From Thermococcus litoralis DSM 5473 (GTDB lineage Archaea > Methanobacteriota_B > Thermococci > Thermococcales > Thermococcaceae): DNA of 64,000 nt. The notes beneath the pieces are model-generated. The model made no database searches, was not told the origin of the DNA, and saw only the letters and a program-made list of their open reading frames with translations. Within the stretch, counting starts at the first letter, position 1. Every line of letters starts with the position of its first letter. Position numbers and translations under genes: made by a program. Shown in pieces: positions 47,512-56,024 of this stretch. The stretch is taken from assembly GCF_000246985.2 (NCBI RefSeq), contig NC_022084.1, positions 1,064,191-1,128,190 on the forward strand. Direction: 5' to 3'.

Positions 47512-47523
47512 GGTTAGTCTAAC
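47512..47523 (+). promoter_or_regulatory. GGTTAGTCTAAC palindrome at the rubredoxin/SOR promoter
   Basis: Arms GTTAG/CTAAC around one T, directly after the TATA-like CTTTATAAG. It resembles the core of DtxR/IdeR-type operators and is related to the TTAGG-N4-CCTAA sites elsewhere in this window. Confidence 0.5.
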
Positions 47524-47543
47524 AATATTAGGGTGGTGGAAAC

Positions 47544-47705
47544 ATGGCGAAGTGGAAGTGCATAGTTTGTGGATACATATACGATGAGGAAGCTGGGGAT
47601 CCTGATAGTGGAGTTGCCCCAGGAACAAAGTTTGAAGATTTGCCAGACGATTGGGTATGCCCGCTCTGTGGAGCTCCAAAAGACATGTTTGAAAAGATAG
47701 AATGA
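47544..47705 (+). CDS. rubredoxin
   Basis: 53 residues: [20 protein letters not shown] ... [15 protein letters not shown]. Four cysteines in two CxxCG motifs bind one iron. Known role here: carries electrons from NROR to superoxide reductase, rubrerythrin and the flavodiiron protein. ATG 47544 follows GGTGGTGG. The gene is too short to be picked up easily; it ends 10 bases before the SOR start, so the two are co-transcribed. Confidence 0.96.
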   Translation: MAKWKCIVCGYIYDEEAGDPDSGVAPGTKFEDLPDDWVCPLCGAPKDMFEKIE

Positions 47706-47715
47706 GGTGACCGAG

Positions 47716-48090
47716 ATGATCGGTGAAACCATAAGGAGTGGGGACTGGAAAGGAGAAAAGCACGTCCCCGTTATAGAGTACGAAAGGGAAGGAGAGCTTG
47801 TTAAAGTTAAGGTGCAAGTTGGTAAAGAGATACCTCATCCAAACACCACCGAGCACCACATCAGATACATAGAGCTTTACTTCTTACCAGAGGGCGAGAA
47901 CTTTGTTTACCATGTTGGAAGGGCTGAGTTTACAGCCCATGGAGAGTCTGTAAACGGCCCAAACACGAGTGATGTATACACAGAGCCCATAGCTTACTTT
48001 GTACTCAAGACCAAGAAGAAGGGCAAGCTCTATGCTTTGAGTTACTGCAACATCCACGGCCTCTGGGAGAACGAGGTTCAGCTTGAGTGA
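47716..48090 (+). CDS. sorA: superoxide reductase (neelaredoxin type)
   Basis: 124 residues, the same length as the P. furiosus enzyme. The iron ligands fall at the expected positions: E14, H16, H41, H47, C111 and H114. It reduces superoxide to hydrogen peroxide without making oxygen, with electrons from rubredoxin encoded just upstream. ATG 47716 follows GAGGTGACC; rubredoxin's stop is inside the ribosome site. Confidence 0.97.
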   Translation: MIGETIRSGDWKGEKHVPVIEYEREGELVKVKVQVGKEIPHPNTTEHHIRYIELYFLPEGENFVYHVGRAEFTAHGESVNGPNTSDVYTEPIAYFVLKTKKKGKLYALSYCNIHGLWENEVQLE

Positions 48091-48117
48091 CCCTTTTCTA
48101 CTTTTTTCTGTTTGTTT
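48091..48117 (+). terminator. T-rich terminator after superoxide reductase
   Basis: CCCTTTTCTACTTTTTTCTG followed by TTTGTTTT directly after the stop. Confidence 0.45.
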
Positions 48118-48170
48118 TGGACTCTCCAGATGTTTAAGAGTATGGAGCTTTTCTTGGGAACAAACTTAGC

Positions 48171-48869
48171 GTGTTTTCTAAAATCTACAAAAGTTTACCG
48201 GAAGGTTTATTTAGTTTTTTCTTCCCAATTTATCTGGGTAAAAACTTGGACGATGGGAGCATGGTAAGTGTTTATCAAACTCTTATGGGCCTCTGTGGAG
48301 TGCTGACCCTTGCGGGAATTTTCCTTACCTGGAACCTTTCAAGAAAGATTGAGAACTTCTTTTTGGGGCATAGAAGGCTTTCTTGGTACATCCTCTTTGG
48401 AGGAATACTAACTTCACTCGGCTTTATCGCGACAATGTTTGAAGTTCATAGGGGCATTGTAACCATTGCAATACTTTTGGGGCCTGTTTTAATAGCCTAT
48501 TCCCTCTCGGAAAGTGGACTTGTTAGGGCTACTTGGACAATGCTCTTGCAAGTTAGTATTGTAGCTGGGAGTGCCATCTTTGTAAGGGAGAGCTTTTATA
48601 CCGTTGAGCTAGCCTCTTCAGTAGCAGTTCTTCTTCTTATCAATGCCATATCAGGCTATGTTAGAACCCCTGAAGAGTATAAGAAGCTTGCAGGAATATC
48701 GTCTTGGGCTTTTGTAGTGTTCATCTGGCTCAACATCTTTGCTGTAGAAATTGCCTCAGCAGTGTATTTCTTTTCCATGAGCCTGTGGATTTACACCTTA
48801 GTGAGGCTCCATTACGTGGCAGCTGAAAGGCTTGGCAATTCTACCATGAGACTTTTATATTCGAGTTAG
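48171..48869 (+). CDS. polytopic membrane protein of unknown function
   Basis: 232 residues with six or seven membrane helices (for example SVYQTLMGLCGVLTLAGIFL, LSWYILFGGILTSLGFIATM, SWAFVVFIWLNIFAVEIASA). A histidine/arginine-rich loop (LGHRRLSW) and R-L-H-YVAAER near the end could bind a cofactor but are not a known motif. GTG 48171 has no clear ribosome site, so it may be leaderless or begin later. It sits between superoxide reductase and a ferritin-like gene; I do not recognise a family. Confidence 0.6.
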   Translation: MFSKIYKSLPEGLFSFFFPIYLGKNLDDGSMVSVYQTLMGLCGVLTLAGIFLTWNLSRKIENFFLGHRRLSWYILFGGILTSLGFIATMFEVHRGIVTIAILLGPVLIAYSLSESGLVRATWTMLLQVSIVAGSAIFVRESFYTVELASSVAVLLLINAISGYVRTPEEYKKLAGISSWAFVVFIWLNIFAVEIASAVYFFSMSLWIYTLVRLHYVAAERLGNSTMRLLYSS

Positions 48870-48962
48870 GAGGTTGTCATTAAAACCTTTATTTGATGGA
48901 AAGATTTTAGTATGGAAAAGCCCTATTAATAAATGTCTTGTTTTTGAAATGAGGTGAAAGAA

Positions 48963-49481
48963 ATGGTGGAGATTGACATGGGGATTCCCCTTGAAAAGGT
49001 GAATGAGTTCTCTCTGAAGGAGCTCTTGGGAATGGCTATAAAGGCGGAAATAGGGGCAAGGGAGTTTTACAAAAGCATGGCAGCAAATGTTGAGATAGAG
49101 ACTCTAAGGAAGAAGCTAGAGTTTCTCGCTGGGGAGGAGGAAAAGCACGAGGAATTTTTAAGGAAGCTTTACGCCCAGTCGTTCCCCGGAGAGGAGATAG
49201 CGTTCCCCAAGGAACATGTGGGGCCAGAGTTAAAGCCCGTTGCAGAGAAAATTAAAAACGTTCAGGATATGCTGGAACTCATTAGATGGGCTATGGAAGC
49301 GGAGAGGATTGCCAAAGAATTCTATTCTAAGCTCGAAGAGATGACGGATGACAATGCAAAGAAAGGTCTTCTTAGGTATCTGGCCTCAATGGAAAATACA
49401 CATTACTTTATCCTAAAGACAGAATACGAGCTCCTCCTCGACTGGGAGATGTACAGCCAGATGATGCATGTTGGACCTTGA
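48963..49481 (+). CDS. ferritin-like diiron protein (rubrerythrin superfamily, no rubredoxin domain)
   Basis: 172 residues. Four-helix pattern with acidic ligands in AIKAEIGAREFYKSM, LAGEEEKHEEFLRKLY, AMEAERIAKEFYSKL and LASMENTHYFILKTEY: E ... E-E-x-H ... E ... E-x-x-H. Ends with a tail similar to genes at 60122 and 62720 (LDWEMYSQMM). Probably binds iron or acts as a peroxidase. ATG 48963 follows GAGGTGAAAG. Confidence 0.82.
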   Translation: MVEIDMGIPLEKVNEFSLKELLGMAIKAEIGAREFYKSMAANVEIETLRKKLEFLAGEEEKHEEFLRKLYAQSFPGEEIAFPKEHVGPELKPVAEKIKNVQDMLELIRWAMEAERIAKEFYSKLEEMTDDNAKKGLLRYLASMENTHYFILKTEYELLLDWEMYSQMMHVGP

Positions 49482-49578
49482 GACCCGTGCTCTGATAGGC
49501 ATTTTCTCTTTTTTGCCGTTATCGAAAGCTTAATAACCTCCGCTTTTCTATTTCTATGCCACCCAACGAAAGGCTTAA

Positions 49579-49598
49579 TAGTTAGGAAAACCTAACTA
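49579..49598. promoter_or_regulatory. DtxR-like palindrome in the RuBisCO promoter
   Basis: TAGTTAGG-AAAA-CCTAACTA, perfect 8-bp arms with a 4-base spacer. It contains TTAGG-N4-CCTAA, as do the sites at 50992-51005 and 61098-61111. It lies 20-40 bases before the start, overlapping the presumed TATA/start-site region. Confidence 0.65.
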
Positions 49599-49615
49599 AT
49601 AAGGAGGTGTGAAAA

Positions 49616-50950
49616 ATGCCCGAAAAGTTTGACAAGATATATGACTACTATGTGGACAAAGGCTATGAGTCCAGCAAGAAGAGAGACATCATAGCCGTTT
49701 TTAGGATAACTCCGGCTGAAGGGTATACAATTGAGCAAGCCGCGGGGGGAGTCGCTGCTGAAAGCTCAACGGGAACATGGACTACCCTCTATCCATGGTA
49801 TGAGGAAGAAAGGTGGGCAGATTTATCTGCAAAAGCTTATGACTTCCACGACATGGGGGATGGAAGCTGGATAGTTAAGATTGCCTATCCGTTCCACGCT
49901 TTTGAAGAAGCCAATTTACCGGGACTTCTTGCGAGCATTGCTGGGAACGTCTTTGGAATGAAGAGAGTGAAAGGTCTCCGCCTTGAAGACCTCTACTTGC
50001 CCGAGAAGATTATCAGGGAGTTCAATGGGCCTGCCTTTGGTATAGAGGGAGTAAGGAAGATGCTCGAAATCAAAGACAGACCAATTTACGGTGTAGTTCC
50101 AAAGCCAAAGGTCGGCTATTCTCCAGAAGAGTTTGAGAAGCTTGCCTACGATCTTCTCACTGCAGGAGCGGACTACATGAAAGACGATGAAAATCTTACA
50201 AGTCCGTGGTATAACCGCTTCGAGGAGAGAGCAGAGATAATGGCGAGAATAATTGAAAAAGTCGAGAGCGAAACCGGAGAGAAGAAGACATGGTTCGCCA
50301 ACATAACTGCGGACATAAGGGAAATGGAAACTAGGCTTGAACTCCTTGCAGACCTTGGACTTAAACATGCGATGGTTGACGTCGTCATAACTGGATGGGG
50401 AGCGTTGGAGTATATAAGGGACTTGGCTGAGGACTACGGCTTGGCCATACACGGACACAGGGCAATGCACGCTACCTTCACAAGAAATCCCTACCACGGA
50501 ATTTCAATGTTCGTCCTTGCCAAGCTCTACAGGCTCATAGGCATTGACCAGCTTCACGTGGGAACTGCTGGTGCTGGAAAGCTCGAAGGTGGCAAGTGGG
50601 ACGTTATTCAAAACGCTAGAATCTTAAGGGAGAACCATTACAAGCCCGATGAAAACGACGTATTCCACCTTGAGCAGAAGTTCTACCACATAAAGCCGGC
50701 ATTTCCAACGAGCTCCGGTGGATTACATCCGGGCAACCTGCCAGCGGTCATAGAGGCTTTAGGAACCGACATTGTCCTCCAGCTCGGCGGAGGAACCCTT
50801 GGCCATCCAGATGGACCTGTTGCTGGAGCTAAGGCGGTAAGACAGGCAATAGATGCCATAATGCAGGGAATATCTCTAGAAGAATATGCAAAGACCCATA
50901 AAGAGCTCGCAAGGGCTTTAGAAAAGTGGGGGCATGTGACTCCGATTTGA
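49616..50950 (+). CDS. rbcL: type III ribulose-1,5-bisphosphate carboxylase/oxygenase
   Basis: 444 residues. Activator-lysine region YMKDDENLTS with K189 (carbamylated), D191 and E192; catalytic KPKVG near 163; HGHRAMHATFTRNP; SSGGLHPG and GGGTLGHPDG for phosphate binding. In Thermococcus it converts ribulose 1,5-bisphosphate from AMP degradation and CO2 to two 3-phosphoglycerates (the AMP pathway with AMP phosphorylase and ribose-1,5-bisphosphate isomerase; neither gene is in this window). ATG 49616 follows AAGGAGGTG. Placed unusually among stress genes and behind a DtxR-like palindrome. Confidence 0.97.
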   Translation: MPEKFDKIYDYYVDKGYESSKKRDIIAVFRITPAEGYTIEQAAGGVAAESSTGTWTTLYPWYEEERWADLSAKAYDFHDMGDGSWIVKIAYPFHAFEEANLPGLLASIAGNVFGMKRVKGLRLEDLYLPEKIIREFNGPAFGIEGVRKMLEIKDRPIYGVVPKPKVGYSPEEFEKLAYDLLTAGADYMKDDENLTSPWYNRFEERAEIMARIIEKVESETGEKKTWFANITADIREMETRLELLADLGLKHAMVDVVITGWGALEYIRDLAEDYGLAIHGHRAMHATFTRNPYHGISMFVLAKLYRLIGIDQLHVGTAGAGKLEGGKWDVIQNARILRENHYKPDENDVFHLEQKFYHIKPAFPTSSGGLHPGNLPAVIEALGTDIVLQLGGGTLGHPDGPVAGAKAVRQAIDAIMQGISLEEYAKTHKELARALEKWGHVTPI

Positions 50951-50960
50951 TCCTCCGCAA

Positions 50961-51005
50961 CTTTTATATATTTTCTTCGCTTAACTTTTAGTTAGGGTGA
51001 CCTAA
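50961..51005 (+). promoter_or_regulatory. ZIP transporter promoter with DtxR-like palindrome
   Basis: TATA CTTTTATATATTTTC at 50961-50975; TTAGG-GTGA-CCTAA at 50992-51005, over the start site and including the ribosome site GGTGA. Only 2 bases separate it from ATG 51008, so a bound repressor would block initiation. Confidence 0.65.
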
Positions 51006-51007
51006 TT

Positions 51008-51817
51008 ATGTTAGAAAATTTCGTAACATCATTGAGCACGTACCTTCTTGCAGTTTCCAATGGGAATTTGATGATGGTTGCTTTTTATGCAGGTCTTTTT
51101 GTGGCCTTAATGACGACTCTTGGCTCGTTGCTTGCGATAATCTCCCATAAGATGCCTGATTGGGGTATGGACTTCAGCTTATCTTTTGCCGCTGGGGTAA
51201 TGATTGTTGCGAGCTTTACGAGTTTAATACTTCCGGGGATTGAAGCCACTGGTAGCTTTGTACCTGCCGGAGTGGGAATTTTGCTTGGAATAGTTCTTAT
51301 ATACGCTATCGACCGCTTTGTACCTCATGAGCATTTGGTTAAAGGCTACGAAGGCCCTGAAGAGCTCAAGAACAAGTTGAGGGTTGTTTGGCTGATAGTT
51401 TTGGCAGTCATAATACACAACCTGCCCGAAGGCTTAGCAGTTGGAACATCTATTGTCTTTGACCTAAAAACAGGGGTTGTGACGGCAATAGCCATAGGAA
51501 TACAGGATTTCCCCGAGGGGACTGTTGTTTCATTACCCCTTGCGACCCTTCAAAAGAAAAGGTTCCAGCCCATTCTGATGGGAGCTTTAAGCGGAGTTGC
51601 AGAATGGATCATGGTTCTTGTGGGGGCGTTTTTCTTCACAATATTTCATAGCTTGCTCCCTTACGGTCTTGGTTTAGCAGGGGGAGCAATGCTCTACGTA
51701 ACGGTAAAGGAAATGGTTCCAGAGATTTACAAACACGAGAAGAATGAACTTTTAGTAACTGCTGGCTTTTTCCTAGGTTTTTATATAATGCTCTTCCTTG
51801 ATTCGATGCTTGGGTAG
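51008..51817 (+). CDS. ZIP-family divalent metal transporter
   Basis: 269 residues, eight helices. Helix 4 motif IHNLPEGLAVG and helix 5 motif IQDFPEGTVVS hold the metal-site histidine, asparagine/aspartate and glutamates. ZIP proteins import zinc, iron or manganese. The second motif has QD in place of the usual HN. The promoter has a DtxR-like palindrome, so metal-dependent control of uptake is plausible; the metal is unknown. Confidence 0.9.
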   Translation: MLENFVTSLSTYLLAVSNGNLMMVAFYAGLFVALMTTLGSLLAIISHKMPDWGMDFSLSFAAGVMIVASFTSLILPGIEATGSFVPAGVGILLGIVLIYAIDRFVPHEHLVKGYEGPEELKNKLRVVWLIVLAVIIHNLPEGLAVGTSIVFDLKTGVVTAIAIGIQDFPEGTVVSLPLATLQKKRFQPILMGALSGVAEWIMVLVGAFFFTIFHSLLPYGLGLAGGAMLYVTVKEMVPEIYKHEKNELLVTAGFFLGFYIMLFLDSMLG

Positions 51818-51896
51818 TTCGAAGTTGGCACTTTTGTTTTTAATTTTTCGAAAACTTTATTAGAAAGACCGAACAATTAAATACAGGTGTGTAAAG

Positions 51897-52799
51897 ATGA
51901 ACAGAATTGGTGCATTGGCTTTAGCTGGTTTGATTGTAGTCGCTTTTTTAAGCGGTTGCATTGGCCAGAAGGAAGAAGTTCCCACTATAGTGATAGGTTC
52001 TAAGCCCTTTAACGAGCAGTACATCTTAGCCCACATGATAGCTCTTCTCCTTGAGGAGAACGGCTTCAAGGCAGAGGTTAAAGAGGGCCTCGGCGGAACC
52101 CTCGTCAACTACGAGGCGTTAAAACGGGGCCAGATTCACGTCTATGTAGAATATACGGGAACTGCCTACAACAACATCCTCAAGCTCGATCCCCCGGAGA
52201 AGTGGGATCCCGATTACGTCTACGAGAAAAGCAAGGAAGAGATGTTAAAGCGCGACGGCGTTCTAACGCTCGTAAAGCTCGGTTTTAGGGACGATTATGC
52301 AATAGCCGTTAAGAAAGAATTTGCCGAGGAGCACAACCTCCAGAAGCTCAGCGATTTAGCACCCTACGCTCCGGAGATGACCCTTGGAACGGACCCGGAG
52401 TTCGCAACGAGGCCCGATGGTCTTCCGAGGATTAAGGAGGTCTACGGCTTCACCTTTGGGGAAGTAAAGCAGATGGAGCCAACGCTTATGTACGAGGCAA
52501 TAAAGAACGGACAGGTTGATGCCATCTCCGCCTACACGACCGATGCGAGAGTCGACCTATTCGGCCTCAAAATCCTCGAGGACGATAAAGGAGCTCTACC
52601 GCCCTACGATGCCGTCATTTTGGTCAAGAAGGAGTTCGCCGACAAATATCCGGAAGTAGTGGAAGTCCTCAAGAAGCTCGAGGGGCTCATTGACACTGAC
52701 ACGATGAGAGAACTTAACTACCAGTACGACGTGGAGAAGAAGGATGCGAGGGAAATAGCGAGAGAGTTTTTAATCGAGAAAGGCCTCATCAAGGGCTGA
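51897..52799 (+). CDS. osmoprotectant (glycine betaine/choline) ABC transporter substrate-binding lipoprotein
   Basis: 300 residues. Lipoprotein signal with LSGC lipobox, then [20 protein letters not shown], the OpuC/ProX-type start, and [28 protein letters not shown] and [15 protein letters not shown]. Binds a quaternary ammonium compound outside the cell. It opens a five-gene cluster with the ATPase, two permeases and a second binding protein. ATG 51897 follows AGGTGTG. Confidence 0.88.
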   Translation: MNRIGALALAGLIVVAFLSGCIGQKEEVPTIVIGSKPFNEQYILAHMIALLLEENGFKAEVKEGLGGTLVNYEALKRGQIHVYVEYTGTAYNNILKLDPPEKWDPDYVYEKSKEEMLKRDGVLTLVKLGFRDDYAIAVKKEFAEEHNLQKLSDLAPYAPEMTLGTDPEFATRPDGLPRIKEVYGFTFGEVKQMEPTLMYEAIKNGQVDAISAYTTDARVDLFGLKILEDDKGALPPYDAVILVKKEFADKYPEVVEVLKKLEGLIDTDTMRELNYQYDVEKKDAREIAREFLIEKGLIKG

Positions 52800-52824
52800 C
52801 TCCCTTCTTATTTTGGTGATGGGG

Positions 52825-53919
52825 ATGCTCTTCAACAGAATCGAGAACGTCGAGCTCAGAGATGTTACAAAAAGATACGGGGATTTCACGGCTGTTGATC
52901 ATGTCAATCTTGAGATCATAGGCGGTGAACTTTTAATACTCATAGGGCCGAGCGGCTCCGGAAAGACAACCCTTTTAAGGACGATAAACCGCCTTATTGA
53001 GCCAGATGAGGGTGAGGTCTTCATCAACGGGCGCAACGTGAGGGAGTTTGACGTTGTCAAGCTGAGGCGGAGCATTGGTTACGTTATCCAGCAGATAGGA
53101 CTCTTCCCTCATATGACTGTGAGAGATAACATAGGACTTCTTTTGAAACTGGAGGGCTGGAGTGAGGAAGAGATTGATAAGAGGGTTAAAGAGCTCTTGC
53201 ACCTCGTGGCCCTTCCTGAAGACTTCGCCACTCGTTATCCTCACCAGCTAAGTGGTGGTCAACAGCAGAGGGTTGGCCTCGCAAGGGCCTTGGCTTTAAA
53301 CCCTCCCCTCCTCCTTATGGACGAGCCCTTTGGGGCTTTAGACCCTATTTTGAGGAAGCAACTTCAGGAAGAGTTTTTGAGAATAAAAGAAGTTCTTGGA
53401 AGGACTATTGTTTTCGTAACCCACGACATAGAGGAGGCCTTCAAGCTCGGCGATAGAATAGCGATAATGAGAGACGGAAAGCTCGTTCAGGTGGGGTATC
53501 CTGATGAGCTAGTGCTTAATCCAGCGGATGATTTCGTTGCTAAGTTAGTTAATGCGGACAAGAAGTTCAAGCATCTCGACACCCTGAAGGTGAAAGACCT
53601 CATGGTGGATGTTGAGAAATACACAGTGGAGGTGCAGAGAAAGGACGAGTTGCTCCAGTGGATGAAAGATAAAAACCTTGAATTTGCAGTTATAGTGGAA
53701 AAAGGAGCACTTAAAGGTGTTACGGATTTAAAATCTCTATTAAAGTCGCAGGATTTAGAGGAAGCTCTCATAGAGCCCCTTGTATTTTCTCCCGATGATT
53801 CACTCGCTTCCGCCTTGGCTGAGATGAAACGCAGGAATGCCTTTCTTGGAGTTGTAGTTGAGAGGGAAAAGCCCGTTGGCATTTTACTTGCTAATGAAGT
53901 TCTTTTAAAGCTCTTGTGA
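52825..53919 (+). CDS. osmoprotectant ABC transporter ATPase with CBS domains
   Basis: 364 residues. Walker A GPSGSGKTT, Q-loop VIQQIGLFPHM, signature LSGGQQQRVGLARA, Walker B LLLMDEPFGALD, H-loop FVTHDIEEA. Two CBS-type segments follow after 255 (VKDLMVDVEKYTVEVQRKDE ... GVTDLKSLLKSQ), as in OpuA/OpuC ATPases where they sense ionic strength. ATG 52825 follows GGTGATGGGG; ATG 52819 is an alternative. Confidence 0.92.
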   Translation: MLFNRIENVELRDVTKRYGDFTAVDHVNLEIIGGELLILIGPSGSGKTTLLRTINRLIEPDEGEVFINGRNVREFDVVKLRRSIGYVIQQIGLFPHMTVRDNIGLLLKLEGWSEEEIDKRVKELLHLVALPEDFATRYPHQLSGGQQQRVGLARALALNPPLLLMDEPFGALDPILRKQLQEEFLRIKEVLGRTIVFVTHDIEEAFKLGDRIAIMRDGKLVQVGYPDELVLNPADDFVAKLVNADKKFKHLDTLKVKDLMVDVEKYTVEVQRKDELLQWMKDKNLEFAVIVEKGALKGVTDLKSLLKSQDLEEALIEPLVFSPDDSLASALAEMKRRNAFLGVVVEREKPVGILLANEVLLKLL

Positions 53920-53928
53920 GGGTCTTTA

Positions 53929-54559
53929 ATGGACATTAGATGGGTATGGGAGAGCCAGAACCTCACCCAAAGGACGCTTGAGCACCTCCGCATGTTCGGG
54001 ATAGCCCTGGCCTTATCGATCGTTATCGGTGTTCTCCTCGGCCTTTACTTCTACAGGCGGCCAAAGTTGGCTCCAATAGCGTTCAACGTCTTAAACATCC
54101 TAGAGACTGTGCCAACGCTCGCACTCCTCGTTCTCCTCCTTCCCGTCCTCGGCCTCGGGGAGAAGCCAACGATAGCGGCTTCGGTCATCTACTCCATCCT
54201 TCCCATAGCGAGGAACACCTACACCGGGCTGACGAGCGTTGAGAGGAGCTACATCGAGGTGGCCGAAGCGATAGGCCTCAGCGAGCGGGAGGTACTCCTG
54301 AAGGTGCGCTTCCCCCTGGCCTTACCCCTAATAGCCGCGGGAATAAGGATAGCGGTTGTTTTTTACCATGGGCGTCGTTACACTCGGCGGCCTTATAGCG
54401 GCCGGCGGCCTTGGGGCGCCGATACAGACGGGCATACACCTCTACGACAGGGACATAATCGTCGTCACCGGTCTGTGGGTTGGGCTTCTGGCATTAATAC
54501 TCGATGGAGTTGCTGCATTAATAGAACGCTATCTGAGGGGTCGCTATGGTAGGCGTTGA
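53929..54559 (+). pseudogene. osmoprotectant ABC transporter permease 1, one-base frameshift
   Basis: ATG 53929 gives a normal OpuCB-type permease (IALALSIVIGVLLGLYFYRR ... GLTSVERSYIEVAEAIGLSE, the EAA loop) to AGIRIAVVF. The run of six T at 54359-54364 then shifts the frame; with five T the protein continues TMGVVTLGGLIAAGGLGAPI to the stop at 54557-54559 (about 209 residues). As read, the frame ends in unrelated sequence. The neighbours look functional, so an error in the T run is a simple explanation. Confidence 0.75.
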
Positions 54560-55163
54560 GAGAGTTCTTGGGGCCTTTGGGGAGCACCTCGTTTTGACTT
54601 ACGCATCCCTGTTCCTCAGCATAGCCATTGGAATACCCCTGGCAATATTATCGCTCAAGAGCAGGAGGTTAGCTTCATTTATAATGGGCTTCGCCAATCT
54701 CGTTCAGGCAATACCGAGCTTTGCCGTTGTTGCCATAGTGGTTCCCCTCCTTGGGATAGGCTTCACCCCGGCGGTCTTTGCGATATTCCTCCGGGCGCTT
54801 CTCCCGATAGTCAAGAACACCTACGTGGGGCTTAGTGAAGTGGATGAAGCTATGGTTGAGGCGGCCCGGGGGATAGGGCTCACGGAGTGGGAGATTATAA
54901 GGCACGTCCGCCTTCCGCACGCCTATCCTGCAATGTTCGCGGGCATAAAGTTCGCCGCTGTTTTAGCAAACTCCATAGCCATACTCACCGCCATAATCGG
55001 CTCCGGGGGGCTGGGAAGTCTGGTCTTTGAAGGCTTAGCAAGCTTTAACACGGACAAAATCCTTGCCGGTTCCATTCCAGCCATACTGATGGCGGTGTTT
55101 ATTGACGTTAGCTTTTCCTACCTCGAAAAGAGGGTTACTCCAGAGGGTATAGGAGGTGTTTGA
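54546..55163 (+). CDS. osmoprotectant ABC transporter permease 2
   Basis: 205 residues, five or six helices. EDDA-loop equivalent is VDEAMVEAARGIGLTEWEII. SIAILTAIIGSGGLGSLVFE is typical of the family. ATG 54546 overlaps the end of permease 1. The 3' end lies in the start region of the second binding protein in another frame; see the note there. Confidence 0.85.
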   Translation: MVGVERVLGAFGEHLVLTYASLFLSIAIGIPLAILSLKSRRLASFIMGFANLVQAIPSFAVVAIVVPLLGIGFTPAVFAIFLRALLPIVKNTYVGLSEVDEAMVEAARGIGLTEWEIIRHVRLPHAYPAMFAGIKFAAVLANSIAILTAIIGSGGLGSLVFEGLASFNTDKILAGSIPAILMAVFIDVSFSYLEKRVTPEGIGGV

Positions 55164-55164
55164 T

Positions 55165-55944
55165 GTGAAGGTTGTTGTTGGTGCAAAGCCCTTTAACGAG
55201 CAGAGAATCCTCGCCCATATAATCGGAAAGCTCCTGGAAAGGGAAGGGTTTGAGTACGAGGTGAGGGTGAGCGAGCCGAGGCTGGAGGCAAACCTTGAGG
55301 CGCTTGAAAGGGGAGAGATAAACCTTTACGTCGAGTACACGGGAACCGCCTACAACGCCCTTCTCAAGCTCCCGCCCATGGAGACGTGGGACGAGGAGAG
55401 GGTCTTCGAGGCCGTCAGGGAGGGGTTCAAAGGGAAGGGCATAGAGGTTGTCGCGAGGCTCGGCTTCAGGAACGACTTTGCTCTCGCGGTGAAGAGGGAA
55501 GGGCTGAGAACGATAAGCGACCTCGCGGGGATATCGAAAAGCCTCACCTTCGCCTGCCCCGCTCCCTACATCGAGAGGCCCGACGGCCTGCCGAGGCTTA
55601 GAGAAGTTTACGGCCTTGAGTTCAGAGAGATAAAGCCCCTCATGCCGCCGGAGATGTACGAGGCCATATCGAAGGGCGAGGTGGACGTTATAACTGCCTT
55701 CACAACAGATGCGAGGGTTGACGCCTTTAAGCTTGCCCTCCTTGAGGACGATAAAAAGGCCCTCCCTCCCTACGAGGCGATAGTGATAGCCGGAGAGCTT
55801 CCCGAGGGAGCAGCTAAGGTGTTGAAGGCGCTGGAAGGGAAGATAAGCACCGAAACGATGAGGAGGCTCAACCACATGCTCGACTTCGAGGGGAAGAGGG
55901 AGGAAGAGATAGCGGAGGAATTTCTGGCCAGTCTGGGTATTTAA
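55165..55944 (+). CDS. second osmoprotectant-binding protein, no signal peptide
   Basis: About 259 residues, clearly paralogous to the one at 51897 ([63 protein letters not shown]). It begins at the mature-domain position with no signal or lipobox. GTG 55165 is assumed, with the permease stop at 55161-55163 just before it. In many members of this family the permease and binding domain form one chain, so the gene may be the second half of a fusion split by a frameshift. Confidence 0.75.
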   Translation: MKVVVGAKPFNEQRILAHIIGKLLEREGFEYEVRVSEPRLEANLEALERGEINLYVEYTGTAYNALLKLPPMETWDEERVFEAVREGFKGKGIEVVARLGFRNDFALAVKREGLRTISDLAGISKSLTFACPAPYIERPDGLPRLREVYGLEFREIKPLMPPEMYEAISKGEVDVITAFTTDARVDAFKLALLEDDKKALPPYEAIVIAGELPEGAAKVLKALEGKISTETMRRLNHMLDFEGKREEEIAEEFLASLGI

Positions 55945-56024
55945 CCCCGTTAAAAATTTTTCATTATTTGGTAATAGATACTTCCATAATTCTCAGCCAG
56001 AAAACAAAAGAAGAAAAACAGACC

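Noticed and set aside
49916-50497. 193-codon open frame opposite RuBisCO
   Set aside because: Antisense shadow of a strongly conserved gene.
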